Both the position numbers and the translations under genes were made by a program. The notes under the pieces were generated by a model. That model saw only the letters and a list, made by a program, of their open reading frames with translations, was not told the DNA's origin and searched no databases. Positions 1 to 9,636 of a DNA stretch of 64,000 bases are shown here, in pieces (position 1 is the stretch's first letter; each line of letters opens with the position of its first letter). Source of the stretch: Bacteroidales bacterium UBA755 (GTDB lineage: Bacteria; Bacteroidota; Bacteroidia; Bacteroidales; UBA932); assembly GCA_002297815.1 (NCBI GenBank), contig DBKH01000002.1, positions 14,919-78,918 on the forward strand, read 5' to 3'.

Positions 1-3000
1 TTCTGAGCGGTACCGTGGTTTCTGCCTCGGACGGACAACCTCTTGTTGGAGCGTATGTTCTTGTACAAGGAACAAACGTAGGAACATCTACGGACGTTGA
101 CGGTACTTTTAGACTGGATGTCTCATCTGGAACCATTTTGGAGGTGTCTCAGATGGGCTATGTCACACGTCAGGTAAAAGCTTCTGATGGAATCAAAATA
201 GCTCTTGAAGAAGACCAGTTATGGCTTGACGATGTCGTTGTTGTCGGCTATGGCGTTCAGAAAAAGAAACTCGTAACAGGTTCAACAGTACAAGTAAAAG
301 GTGAAGACATCGCCAAACTCAACACTGTTGATGTGCTTGGAGCATTGCAGTCTCAGTCTCCTGGTGTCAACATCGTACAGAACAATGGATTCCTTGGATC
401 AGGATTCAAGGTCAACATTCGTGGACTGGGAACAATCGGTGATTCCGCTCCTCTGTACGTAGTCGATGGAGTGGCCAACGGAAGCATCTCCGCACTGAAT
501 CCATCCGACATCGAATCCATTGATGTGCTGAAAGACGCTGCCTCTGCCGCAATTTACGGAGCCAGAGCTGCCAACGGTGTCATCCTCATCACCACAAAGA
601 AAGGAAAAGAGGGACAGGCTTCTGTCACTTATGATGGCTACTTCGGTCTTCAGAACCTTTATAAGATTCCTACGCTTCTGTCCGCAAGCGAGTACATGCA
701 GATTCAGGATGAGTCCAGAATGATGGATGGTCTCGCTCCTTACAATTGGGAGAACTACATCGGCTCACGTATCTATAAAGCAATAAAGGAAGAAGGTTGG
801 ACTGGTACCAACTGGCTCAAGGAAATCACCAATGAGGACGCTCCGGTTCAGAACCATTCTGTGAATGTTACTGGCGGGTCGAAGACGGGAACATATTCAA
901 TAGGACTTGCTTACACTGGGCAGGATGCCACGATGGGAGTTCCTTCTTCCATACCTCATCTTGACCGCTATAACTTTAGGGTAAACTCTGAGAACACTGT
1001 CTTTAAGAAGGGTTCATTGGACATCCTGAAAGTCGGCCAGACCCTTAACTACCGCTATCAGAAGACCACAGGTGCTTTCGCTACTGAGGGTATCTATTGG
1101 AACGGTGTCCACAACATGCTTGTCATGAGTCCGCTCATGCCTGCCTATAATTCTGATGGAAGCTATTATGTCTATGAGGATAGGGTGGCAGACGGCTATA
1201 ATTGGGACACTGCCAACGGAGCAGCGAAGAACCCGATTGCCTACATGGACTACGCTTCTAACCAGAATGTGTCGAAGAGCCATTATCTTCAGGCCAGTGT
1301 GTATGCCGTGCTCCAACCAATCGCCAACCTCAACATCAAGAGCCAGTTCGGCTACATGATGAGCGCATCAAGTTCTCGCTCCTACATGCCTGAATATGAC
1401 CTCGATGCAACAGCTAAGAGAGAAATGGATCAGGTTTCGCAGAGCATGTCTTTGTCGAACCGTTGGTCATGGGAAAACACAGCGAGCTACTCCTTCAACA
1501 TTGCAGAGCACCAGATTGATGCCCTCATCGGAAGTTCTTTGGAAAAATGGGGCTATGGTGAGTCCCTCAGCGCAAGTAATGTGAATTCCAACTTTGGAGA
1601 TCTTGAACATGCTTACCTTTCTAACGTGTCCACGACACCTTCCTCAATGTCAAGTATCAGTGGATCTCCATCCCAGAAGAACTCCATCGCTTCCTTCTTC
1701 GTCCGCGCAAACTGGAACTGGAAAGAAAAGTACATGGCTTCTGCCACGATGCGTGCTGACGGTTCTTCTGTCTTTGCTAGAGGCTACCGTTGGGGCTATT
1801 TCCCTTCATTCTCAGCTGGTTGGGTCATTACCAACGAGGATTTCTTTAAAGGACTAGGACTTGACGGAGTACTTGATTTCTTCAAGCTTCGTGCATCTTG
1901 GGGACAGAATGGTAACTGCAATGTAACTGGTTTCCAATACCTTTCACTCGTGACTTCTAACAATGGTTACGGTGGCTATGTTTTTGGCGACGTCATCGAC
2001 AAGCGTGACATCGGAACCTATGCCTACAAACTCACTAACTCCGAATTGAAATGGGAAACTTCTGAACAGACCAACATCGGCTTTGATGCCCGGCTGTTTG
2101 GCAATCGCCTCGGAGTAGAGTTCGATTGGTACAATAAACTCACAAAAGACTGGCTTGTGGTGGCTCCTGTGCTTTACTCCTATGGTGCCAATGCTCCTTA
2201 TGTCAATGGTGGAAACGTCAAGAACCAAGGCTTGGAGTTCGGCTTGCACTGGAATGACAATCTTGGAGATGTGTTCTATGGAATCAATCTAACTGGAGCG
2301 CACAACAAGAACAAAGTCACCAAGATTGCCAATGCCGATGGCATTATCCACGGAACTGGCAGCATCCCTTGGGAGGGAGCGGAGGAACTCTACCGGGCTG
2401 AGGTTGGAATGCCTATCGGCTATTTCTACGGCTACAAGACAGCAGGTGTTTTCCAGAATCAAGCAGAGATTGATGCCTATGAAGGTGCTCTCTTGAATGG
2501 GGACAACACCAATCCGGGCGATGTCATCTATGTTGACACTAACAACGATGGAGTAATTGATGCAAAGGACCGTACTATGATTGGAGATCCTCATCCTGAC
2601 TTCACGCTAGGATTATCCTTCAATGTAGAGTGGAAAGGAATAGATCTCTCAGTGTCTGGCTTCGGTGCGTTCGGACAGCAGATCTTCAAGTGCTACAGGG
2701 ACTTCTCCTCTTCACCTCTGAACAACTACACCACTGACATTCTGAAAAGATGGACAGGTGAAGGCTCTTCTAACAAGTACCCTCGTCTTGCCAGCTCTTC
2801 AAACAGCAACTGGAACAAAATCTCTTCTCTTTACATTGAGGATGGAGACTATTTCAAGGTGCAGAACATAACCCTTGGCTACGACATTGCCAAGGCGTTC
2901 AAGAAGTTCCCTCTCAAGACATGCCGTGTCTATGTGACTGGACAGAATCTCTTTACATTCACTTCGTACTCCGGAATGGATCCGGAGATCGGCTACGGAG

Positions 3001-3086
3001 GTGGCAGCGGCTGGGCTCAAGGCATTGACTTGGGCTACTACCCAAGCGCCCGCACCATCCTTTTCGGAGTTAACCTCAAATTTTAG
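1..3086 (+). CDS. SusC/RagA-family TonB-dependent outer-membrane receptor (5' truncated)
   Basis: This is the outer-membrane, TonB-dependent import channel of a polysaccharide-utilisation locus. The frame is open from position 3 to the left edge, so signal peptide and true start lie outside the window; the GTG at 15 is internal. The visible order is a carboxypeptidase-D-like regulatory domain (LSGTVVSASDGQPLVGAYV), a TonB-box-like stretch (VVVVGYGVQKK), the plug domain with the SusC signatures LYVVDGV and AASAAIYGARAANGVILITT, and a roughly 800-residue barrel ending in GVNLKF with a terminal phenylalanine as in outer-membrane barrels. SusD follows 14 nt downstream. Family assignment is firm; the substrate (a GlcNAc-containing glycan) is inferred from the downstream enzymes. 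Confidence 0.96.
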   Translation, partial: LSGTVVSASDGQPLVGAYVLVQGTNVGTSTDVDGTFRLDVSSGTILEVSQMGYVTRQVKASDGIKIALEEDQLWLDDVVVVGYGVQKKKLVTGSTVQVKGEDIAKLNTVDVLGALQSQSPGVNIVQNNGFLGSGFKVNIRGLGTIGDSAPLYVVDGVANGSISALNPSDIESIDVLKDAASAAIYGARAANGVILITTKKGKEGQASVTYDGYFGLQNLYKIPTLLSASEYMQIQDESRMMDGLAPYNWENYIGSRIYKAIKEEGWTGTNWLKEITNEDAPVQNHSVNVTGGSKTGTYSIGLAYTGQDATMGVPSSIPHLDRYNFRVNSENTVFKKGSLDILKVGQTLNYRYQKTTGAFATEGIYWNGVHNMLVMSPLMPAYNSDGSYYVYEDRVADGYNWDTANGAAKNPIAYMDYASNQNVSKSHYLQASVYAVLQPIANLNIKSQFGYMMSASSSRSYMPEYDLDATAKREMDQVSQSMSLSNRWSWENTASYSFNIAEHQIDALIGSSLEKWGYGESLSASNVNSNFGDLEHAYLSNVSTTPSSMSSISGSPSQKNSIASFFVRANWNWKEKYMASATMRADGSSVFARGYRWGYFPSFSAGWVITNEDFFKGLGLDGVLDFFKLRASWGQNGNCNVTGFQYLSLVTSNNGYGGYVFGDVIDKRDIGTYAYKLTNSELKWETSEQTNIGFDARLFGNRLGVEFDWYNKLTKDWLVVAPVLYSYGANAPYVNGGNVKNQGLEFGLHWNDNLGDVFYGINLTGAHNKNKVTKIANADGIIHGTGSIPWEGAEELYRAEVGMPIGYFYGYKTAGVFQNQAEIDAYEGALLNGDNTNPGDVIYVDTNNDGVIDAKDRTMIGDPHPDFTLGLSFNVEWKGIDLSVSGFGAFGQQIFKCYRDFSSSPLNNYTTDILKRWTGEGSSNKYPRLASSSNSNWNKISSLYIEDGDYFKVQNITLGYDIAKAFKKFPLKTCRVYVTGQNLFTFTSYSGMDPEIGYGGGSGWAQGIDLGYYPSARTILFGVNLKF

Positions 3087-3100
3087 AAGGAGAAATGAAT

Positions 3101-4912
3101 ATGAAAAAGATCATAATCAATCTAGCCCTTGCCGTGGCAACGGTGTTTGTAATGTCTGCGTGCGAGGACTTCCTCGACACCAAAAACCTTACTCAGAAGA
3201 CAACCGAGAATTTCCCAGAGACAGAGAAAGACGCTCAGGAGATGGTAACAGCTATCTATGCCCATCTGCTTTTCGAGAGTCCAGAAACTTCTTCACAGTT
3301 CTATATTGCTCAGCTTGCCGGAGACGATTGTCTTGGTGGGAACCTTTCTTACTCAGGAAACTGTGCCACCAACTTCCTCTTGTACAAAGACAATCTCAAC
3401 GGATGGCTTTCGTTGTGGGACCGCGACTACACTCTCATTAACAGAGCCAATAGCGCCCTCGCATCATTCGGAAACGTGAAATCATGGTCCTCAGAAGAGG
3501 AGATGAATCGTCTTATTGGCGAGACATATTTCCTTCGCGCGTTTGCTTATAACGAGCTTGTTCAGATTTTCGGTGGCGTTCCGCTAAGGACCAACACTGA
3601 GACTGTCAATCTTCCAAGAGCTAGCGTTGATGAAGTTTACACTGTCATCGAAAGCGACCTCCTTCAGGCCATTAGCTTGATGCCGAAGAAAATCTACACT
3701 GCCGGCTCCCCAATGACCGGTCATGCAACCAAATATGCCGCTGAGGCAATGCTTGCCCGTGTGTTCCTCTTTTACACTGGACGTTACGGGAAAGAAACTC
3801 TTCCTGGCGGAACGACCAAGGCTGAGGTTATCGAACATCTTGAGGATTGCATCAACAATTCTGGTCACGACCTTGTGAAGGATCAACGTGAGATCTGGGG
3901 CTACACCAACACCACGGTCAACAGCAACAATTCCGGCTACAGGTACCAGTACCCGATAGATCATGACCTGCACTGGGTTGGAAACAGCTGCGTGGAGACT
4001 GTTTTCGCAAATAAGCACAACCTCACGTCAAACTGGACCTACACTTGGTTCTCTAACACATGGTCAATGTTCTGCTCTCCATCAAACGACAACAGAGACA
4101 TCAAGCAAAGCTATCCTTTCAGCTTCGGTTGGGGTGCTGGACCTGTCTCTCCGAAAATGGTTGATGAATGGAAGGATTGGGCTGCAAAACAGGCTTACAC
4201 AGATGGTTACACAGAGGATCCGCGTCTTACTGGTTCTATTTGGTCCTACACTGCGTACGATCCGAACAACAAGGGCAACGTCCTCCTTGACAGAAAACTC
4301 GACAAGGGTGAGCCAGATTACACCGTTTCCTATCGTTACTACGAGCAGACTGGCTACTTCCAGAAGAAGTACATCAATGTGGGCGCGTGGGATGACGAAT
4401 CCAATTCTTTCAAGAACTCTTGGGCTCTTGTTGAGAATCCGGGTGTCACGGCTCAGACTTCCGCACAGCTTGTTCAGACGACTGACCTCATCCACATCCG
4501 TTTCGCTGATGTGTTGCTCATGCACTCCGAACTTACCGAGACCGCTGATGGCATCAACAGAGTTAGAGGGAGAAGCCATCTGGCTCCAGTGTCTTACTCT
4601 TTGGAGAATCTCAAGAACGAGCGCCGTTGGGAGCTTGCGTTCGAGTCTATTCGTTGGTTCGACCTTCTTCGCTGGGCAGGTCCAAGCCTTGAGTCTGCGG
4701 GTAAGATTCTTAATGAGCAGACTGGTTTCGACCTGATCAATGAAGGAATAGTCACCCCGATGGTAAAGTATGACTATGCAGCCCGTCTTAAACAGACCCA
4801 AGGCTATTGGCCTATTCCTCAGGATGAGATAGACATTGCTGGTGGAACGCTTGAGCAAAACCCAGGATGGGACGCTTCCGCAGCATTCGTGGATTGGAAT
4901 AACTTCAAATAG
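3101..4912 (+). CDS. SusD/RagB-family glycan-binding outer-membrane lipoprotein
   Basis: This is the surface lipoprotein that caps the SusC channel and binds glycan. An ATG also occurs at 3095, but the Shine-Dalgarno-like AAGGAG at 3087-3092 lies only 2 nt from it and 8 nt from the ATG at 3101, so 3101 is preferred. Met-Lys-Lys, a hydrophobic stretch and a lipobox end at Cys21 (VMSAC), followed by EDFLDTK, a typical SusD N-terminus. The C-terminal part has the family signature ERRWELAFESIRWFDLLRW. The length (603 residues) is within the usual range. It is co-transcribed with SusC and the next lipoprotein gene, which starts 11 nt later. Confidence 0.95.
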   Translation: MKKIIINLALAVATVFVMSACEDFLDTKNLTQKTTENFPETEKDAQEMVTAIYAHLLFESPETSSQFYIAQLAGDDCLGGNLSYSGNCATNFLLYKDNLNGWLSLWDRDYTLINRANSALASFGNVKSWSSEEEMNRLIGETYFLRAFAYNELVQIFGGVPLRTNTETVNLPRASVDEVYTVIESDLLQAISLMPKKIYTAGSPMTGHATKYAAEAMLARVFLFYTGRYGKETLPGGTTKAEVIEHLEDCINNSGHDLVKDQREIWGYTNTTVNSNNSGYRYQYPIDHDLHWVGNSCVETVFANKHNLTSNWTYTWFSNTWSMFCSPSNDNRDIKQSYPFSFGWGAGPVSPKMVDEWKDWAAKQAYTDGYTEDPRLTGSIWSYTAYDPNNKGNVLLDRKLDKGEPDYTVSYRYYEQTGYFQKKYINVGAWDDESNSFKNSWALVENPGVTAQTSAQLVQTTDLIHIRFADVLLMHSELTETADGINRVRGRSHLAPVSYSLENLKNERRWELAFESIRWFDLLRWAGPSLESAGKILNEQTGFDLINEGIVTPMVKYDYAARLKQTQGYWPIPQDEIDIAGGTLEQNPGWDASAAFVDWNNFK

Positions 4913-4923
4913 CAGAAGAGATC

Positions 4924-5829
4924 ATGAAAAAGATTAGTATAATCACGACTATTGCGCTCATAGTGAACGCAGTGGCATGTACTCCGATAGAGGATAAGTC
5001 GTTGCGTGACGACTACATCACCAATGCCGGAACTCCTGTTACATCGGAAGAACTTACATCCTATCTCCATGTAGATCAACCGTATCCTAACACGGACACT
5101 GCTGTGGAAGGGGATCAGATTATCACTCTGAAGAATGATCGTCCAGAAATAGGAGGTGTGTGGCATGTTGTCACTTCCATGGGTGAGACTATCCTCAAAA
5201 GCGACAGTTGCACCTACACTTATGAGTCTAACGGTGAGTTCGAGGTGTACTATGTGGCCCTTTCCGCGGGGAAGATTGTTGAGTCAGCGCACTTCCCGAT
5301 CACAGTTACCAATGTCTTTGATCCATGGGCAGGCTATCTGACCGGAGCCAAGGACAAAGCTGACAGAGACGCGAAGAAAACCTGGACTTGGAGGGAGGTT
5401 TCTTGGGGCTCTGTCTGCAATATGGGTGCGCACGGTGGCTGGAAGTACGCTTCCGCTGGCTACACTCCTGAGTCTAACTTCTGCTGGTGGGGCAATGTCA
5501 AGATGAGCGATGTATCTATAGACGAAAAGATGGTGTTTGAATATGCAGGTAGCAAGATGACTACCTACAATGCCGATGGCTCAGTTAAGGCCACGGGAAC
5601 ATTCGGATTCAATAAGGAGGTTCCAGAGGACGCTGTACTTGGCAGCCTTGTGACCACAGCTCCTACAATCGGGGCAAGGTACGATGAAGTCGGACAGGGA
5701 CAGAACAACTCTTTCTATCTGCTCACTTTTGACAATGACTACATTACAATCTTCCATAAGACCCCTTCTTCCGCAATGGCGGATTGGAGTGACTATGGGT
5801 GGTACGCTTACTTCAAGGCTGTGAAATAA
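4924..5829 (+). CDS. Surface lipoprotein with PKD-like domain, third gene of the SusCD locus
   Basis: This 301-residue protein starts MKKISIITT and has a lipoprotein-type signal with Cys19 (AVAC). Residues about 60-130 resemble a PKD/Ig-like beta-sandwich: the stretch YTYESNGEFEVYYVAL has the tyrosine-glycine-tyrosine spacing of PKD folds. The C-terminal half is rich in Trp, Tyr and Gly (for example SNFCWWGNV) and looks like a carbohydrate-binding beta domain. Its place directly after SusD, where SusE/SusF or surface glycan-binding proteins sit, suggests an accessory glycan-binding protein on the cell surface. I do not recognise the exact family; the binding role is inferred from position and aromatic content. 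Confidence 0.75.
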   Translation: MKKISIITTIALIVNAVACTPIEDKSLRDDYITNAGTPVTSEELTSYLHVDQPYPNTDTAVEGDQIITLKNDRPEIGGVWHVVTSMGETILKSDSCTYTYESNGEFEVYYVALSAGKIVESAHFPITVTNVFDPWAGYLTGAKDKADRDAKKTWTWREVSWGSVCNMGAHGGWKYASAGYTPESNFCWWGNVKMSDVSIDEKMVFEYAGSKMTTYNADGSVKATGTFGFNKEVPEDAVLGSLVTTAPTIGARYDEVGQGQNNSFYLLTFDNDYITIFHKTPSSAMADWSDYGWYAYFKAVK

Positions 5830-5852
5830 CAGCAGCCATATTACTTCAAGGG

Positions 5853-5895
5853 AAGGTGGGCCGAGTGGGAAACCGTTGGCCCTCCGACCTTTAAC
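5853..5895 (+). terminator. Imperfect hairpin between the PUL lipoprotein and the next gene
   Basis: The arms AAGGTGGGCC (5853-5862) and GGCCCTCCGACCTT (5878-5891) can pair with a bulge, and TTAACTTTT follows. It could be a partial terminator or attenuator that separates expression of susC-susD from the downstream genes. The T run is interrupted, so the call is weak. Confidence 0.3.
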
Positions 5896-5921
5896 TTTTG
5901 AATATTCATAATTATCATCAG

Positions 5922-6473
5922 ATGATGACATCCTCGCATATTCATTTACTCTTGTTGGTTTTCGCTGTTGGCCTTGTCGTCAGTTGTTCGGGAAAAGCTA
6001 CTATGACGATAGATGGCAGCATTGACAGTCGCTACGATGGCCAGACTATATTCCTTGTGCCTGTGCCCCATGCTACTGCAGAGACGGTTGATTCCTCCAA
6101 GGTGAAGAATGGAAGGTTCCGCTTTAGGGCGGATGCATCCACCGTGAGGATGTGTGATGTCACCATTTCAAACAAAGCTCATGCTTCGTTTGTACAAAGG
6201 CTTCTTGTTGTGGTGGAACCAGGAACGCTTGAAGCGCATTTGGACACAATAAGTTCGGCTCGTGGCACACCTCTTAATGAATCGCTCCAGTCTTGGAAGG
6301 AGAAACTTCAACAAGGGGATGATGTGGAATCGGTGACGATGAACGTAATACGGAACAACCCTAATCCGTTAGGAGGGTATTTGTATTACATTTATGAGCG
6401 GGTGATGACTGATTCACAAAAGAGAGAGTTGGACTCACTGGGAATTAATAACTACCGTCCAGATGTCAACTAA
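5922..6473 (+). CDS. DUF4369-like lipoprotein without a thioredoxin domain
   Basis: This is a 183-residue exported lipoprotein: a hydrophobic segment ends in VVSC with Cys22. Residues about 25-110 (TMTIDGSID, DGQTIFLVPV, SSKVKNGRFRF, VEPGTLEAHLD) match the pattern of the DUF4369 beta domain, which in Bacteroidetes usually precedes a TlpA-type thioredoxin fold. Here no WCxxC and no thioredoxin domain follow; the protein ends after a short helical tail. Start 5922 is chosen because a TTG further upstream (5898) would add residues before the signal peptide; ATG 5925 is equally possible. The next gene overlaps its 3' end by 11 nt, so the two are probably translationally coupled. Confidence 0.7.
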   Translation: MMTSSHIHLLLLVFAVGLVVSCSGKATMTIDGSIDSRYDGQTIFLVPVPHATAETVDSSKVKNGRFRFRADASTVRMCDVTISNKAHASFVQRLLVVVEPGTLEAHLDTISSARGTPLNESLQSWKEKLQQGDDVESVTMNVIRNNPNPLGGYLYYIYERVMTDSQKRELDSLGINNYRPDVN

Positions 6474-8145
6474 GAAATCTACGCAAAGACAATTATTCCT
6501 AGCAGGCGTGGCTTTCTTAGGGATGTGGGCTCTGTTCCAGACCCTTTGCCCGTACCATTTTGCCTTCAAAGAACAGGCTGATTATTTTCTGCTTGATCGC
6601 ACGTTTGTCCTGTCGTTTCTCAAGAAACCGGCTTTCCTGAGCGAATTGGCAGGTGGTTGGCTGACACAGTTTTTCATGCTGGTCGGATTTGCTCCGGTGG
6701 CTCAGACTCTGCTTTGTGTTCTGATGTGGATTGGAATGATCATTTCTCTAAAAAGAGAAGGGGCGTTTTCTCCATTTCTTATTGCGCTGATTCCCACTTT
6801 TTTGGAAGGCGCCCTTTCTTGTATTTTTGAGTATCCAGTCAGCATGACCATTGGCTCAGTAGTGGCCGTTTGGATTGCCGTTGCTTGCCAAATGTGCCAA
6901 AGACGTTTACAAAAGCCAATTGAAATTCTAGCTCTGCTGCTCGGCTATCCTCTGCTCGGAGCCAGAGTTTTTCTTCTTTTGGCCTTGCTCCTTTTCAGAA
7001 ATCGGAAAGAATCGTGGTACGGATTGTTCCTTTTGGTTTTGGAGATAGCAGAGATTCTTCTGTTGAGGAATGCCTACATGCTTACCGCTGCTCAGGCTTT
7101 TGTCTTTCCGATTGTTCCTGGCTACTATTTCGGACATATTGCCTTCATTTTTGCTGTTGAGGCTGGCACTTTGCTCGCAGCCATTTTAAGCGTCTCATCT
7201 GACAGGTGGCTGAGACGATTCTTGATAATAACTTGTAGCTGGATGGTCGTCTCTATGTTCTGCTTTACTGTAAAGCCTAAAGAGGAATGGGACATTAAAA
7301 TCAGTTCTCTGGCATTTTACGGGAAATGGGACAAAGTCCATGAAATGGGTAAGGCAAATCCGTACAAGAGTGTGACGGGGGCCTATTTCTACAACGCTGC
7401 CTCAAGTCGAAGCGGTAGGTTGCCGGAGGATATTCTTGAAGCCTATCAGCCATTGTGGAAAGGTTTGTTCCTCAGTGTCAATGAGAACACCGGCTATAGG
7501 AGGGTTTTTGACAGCGTTGAGGCTCTGATGTTATGTGGGGATTTCGCTCAGGCACAACATTCCGCTCTCCTTGGCATGACATTCACTCCGAGGCAACGTT
7601 CCTCTAGAATGGTTCGGAGACTTTGTGAGATAGCGATGGCGAATGGAGACTTAGCTGCCGCTAAAAAGTACGCAGGCATGCTTGAAAAAACATCGCTTCA
7701 TGCTGGATGGGCTTCGTCCGTGCTTTCAATGCTAGAGTCGGGCGATAGATTGCCGGTAAATAGTAGTGTCGACGACATCCTATTCAGTGCAAATGACTGG
7801 TTCGCCTCTCTTCGTAATCTTGCAAGAGTAAACGATGCAGCGTTGGACCGTCTGTTGTGCCTTGATCTTATGATAAAGGACCTCGCCTCTTTCAGAAATG
7901 ACTATGACACCTACTACAAGCCAAAGCACTCTTCCGCTCCGGCATTGTACCAGCAGGCACTGATGATGACTTTTGACGAGAATATCTCACCAACGGAGCA
8001 ACTTTCTGAATATGCCATAGCCTCTGACGTGTACGAAATGTGTCTTGATTTCGTCTCAAGACGCGAGGATGGGGTTACTATGACACCTGACTCGATTTTC
8101 GGGAAGACATATTGGTACTACTATTATTTCGCGCAACCAAAATGA
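6463..8145 (+). CDS. Large multi-pass membrane protein with helical C-terminal half (DUF6057-like)
   Basis: The first 275 or so residues of this 560-residue protein contain about eight hydrophobic membrane segments (for example LFLAGVAFLGMWALF, ILALLLGYPLLGARVFLLLA and FIFAVEAGTLLAAIL). The remaining 285 residues are soluble and helical with TPR-like spacing of Ala, Leu and Tyr. I believe it resembles the uncharacterised DUF6057 family of Bacteroidetes, but that is from memory. It overlaps the preceding lipoprotein gene by 11 nt and the following haem-propeller gene by 4 nt (ATGA), so the three genes form a tightly coupled module. No enzymatic motif is visible. Confidence 0.7.
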   Translation: MSTKKSTQRQLFLAGVAFLGMWALFQTLCPYHFAFKEQADYFLLDRTFVLSFLKKPAFLSELAGGWLTQFFMLVGFAPVAQTLLCVLMWIGMIISLKREGAFSPFLIALIPTFLEGALSCIFEYPVSMTIGSVVAVWIAVACQMCQRRLQKPIEILALLLGYPLLGARVFLLLALLLFRNRKESWYGLFLLVLEIAEILLLRNAYMLTAAQAFVFPIVPGYYFGHIAFIFAVEAGTLLAAILSVSSDRWLRRFLIITCSWMVVSMFCFTVKPKEEWDIKISSLAFYGKWDKVHEMGKANPYKSVTGAYFYNAASSRSGRLPEDILEAYQPLWKGLFLSVNENTGYRRVFDSVEALMLCGDFAQAQHSALLGMTFTPRQRSSRMVRRLCEIAMANGDLAAAKKYAGMLEKTSLHAGWASSVLSMLESGDRLPVNSSVDDILFSANDWFASLRNLARVNDAALDRLLCLDLMIKDLASFRNDYDTYYKPKHSSAPALYQQALMMTFDENISPTEQLSEYAIASDVYEMCLDFVSRREDGVTMTPDSIFGKTYWYYYYFAQPK

Positions 8146-9602
8146 GAGAACACTATAAAAGACTTGTTATTGCTATCTTGTTGCTGACAACTGCCATAGG
8201 ATGCCGTGAATCAGTTCGCGTAGCTCCTTCGGATAGTATTACCATGACACCCGACTACAGAGACATTGTCATCCCGTTTAACATTGCCCCATTGAATTTT
8301 ATGCTGGAAGGAGTTGATGGACGGGTTGAGGTCTTGATTTCCGGCCCGCAAAGAAACTACCGATTTAAGTCCAAGGCTTCCAGAATTGTGTTTCCTTTGA
8401 GCAAGTGGCACTCTATGCTGGACAATGAAAAAGGGAATAGGTTGCAAGTGTCAGTGATCCAAGGCGGTTCTGTCGTTCAGAAGTTCTTTTGGGACATCTC
8501 GCACGACCCGATAGACAAATGCCTGAGTTATAGACTGATTGAGCCGGCCTACGAAGTTTGGAACTTACACTCGGTCGAAGAACGCGACCTCGAAAGCTAC
8601 AAGGTCAGAGTCCTAGGCGACAACAACACGACTGATCATTCGTGCATGAACTGCCACACATCGAACAGGACTGTTTCTCCTGCCACATTCTTCCACGTCA
8701 GGGGCAAGTCTGGAGGTACTTTCTATGCAAAGGATGGGGCCCTGCGCAAACTGGACACAAAGACAGACAGCACAGCAGGAGCAGCCGTTTATGGAGAAAT
8801 TGAAAGGTCAGGGCGTTTTGGAATATTCACGACCGCTCAGATAATGCCGATCCTCCATTCCGGGAATATGGAAAGGTTGGAGGTGTTCGACACATCCAGT
8901 GATCTGTTCGTTGTGGACTTCCAAGACAATATAGTCTCTGATAACCATTCTGTCAGGGGAGAGGACTATCAAGAAACTTTCCCATGTTTTTCTCCCGATG
9001 GGAGGACCATCTATTTTTGCCGTGCGAAGAGCCTCCCTCAGCCTGACAGTACCAAAATGATGCGCTACGATTTGTACTCCGTGTCGTTTGACCCTGAGAC
9101 AGGGGAGCTGTCGGATTCTCTGACCATGGTTTTCAGCGCTTCTACCCTTGGGAAGTCGGTTAGTTTCCCGAAATGTTCACCTGACGGAAAGCATATTCTT
9201 TTCTGCGTCTCAGACTATGGCACTTTCCCTATCTGGCACACGGAGACCGATCTATGGATGTTGGACATCCAGACAGGGAAAGTGGACACGTTGGACGAGG
9301 TAAATGATAGATACTCAGACTCTTATCATAGCTGGAGCTCTAATGGCAAATGGATTGTCTGGGCTTCCAAAAGGGAGGACCGTGTCTATGGCAGGCCGTA
9401 TTTCGCTCATGTGGAAGATGATGGCAGTGTCAGCCGTCCTTTTGTCCTCCCTCAGCGTGATCCATCTTACTATTTAAGTCAGAATCAATCATTTAATATT
9501 CCGGAGATGTACCAAGCACCGGAGACATATTCTCATCGCGACATCTCACGGATGTATTTCAAGTCTGTTCCTGAAAAAATGAAATATAAGGAGCGTAATT
9601 AA
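8142..9602 (+). CDS. TolB/PD40-type beta-propeller lipoprotein with a CxxCH haem-binding motif
   Basis: Start 8142 is preferred because ATGA overlaps the stop of the upstream gene and gives a clean lipoprotein signal (LLLTTAIGC, Cys21). An N-terminal beta domain (residues 35-130) is followed by HSCMNCHTS at about residues 167-174: CMNCH (bases 8643-8657) fits the c-type cytochrome haem attachment motif CxxCH. Downstream are at least two PD40/WD40-like blades, FPCFSPDGRTIYF and FPKCSPDGKHILFC. The product is probably anchored to an envelope membrane. Similar propeller plus CxxCH proteins may exist in Bacteroidetes, but I cannot name a characterised one. Haem binding is inferred from the motif only. 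Confidence 0.75.
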   Translation: MREHYKRLVIAILLLTTAIGCRESVRVAPSDSITMTPDYRDIVIPFNIAPLNFMLEGVDGRVEVLISGPQRNYRFKSKASRIVFPLSKWHSMLDNEKGNRLQVSVIQGGSVVQKFFWDISHDPIDKCLSYRLIEPAYEVWNLHSVEERDLESYKVRVLGDNNTTDHSCMNCHTSNRTVSPATFFHVRGKSGGTFYAKDGALRKLDTKTDSTAGAAVYGEIERSGRFGIFTTAQIMPILHSGNMERLEVFDTSSDLFVVDFQDNIVSDNHSVRGEDYQETFPCFSPDGRTIYFCRAKSLPQPDSTKMMRYDLYSVSFDPETGELSDSLTMVFSASTLGKSVSFPKCSPDGKHILFCVSDYGTFPIWHTETDLWMLDIQTGKVDTLDEVNDRYSDSYHSWSSNGKWIVWASKREDRVYGRPYFAHVEDDGSVSRPFVLPQRDPSYYLSQNQSFNIPEMYQAPETYSHRDISRMYFKSVPEKMKYKERN

Positions 9603-9636
9603 GGATTATTCATTAACTTTATCAACGCAACCGATT

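Noticed and set aside
4082..4858. A 258-codon antisense open frame opposite susD
   Set aside because: The susD C-terminal signature is intact on the plus strand; the antisense product is unstructured.
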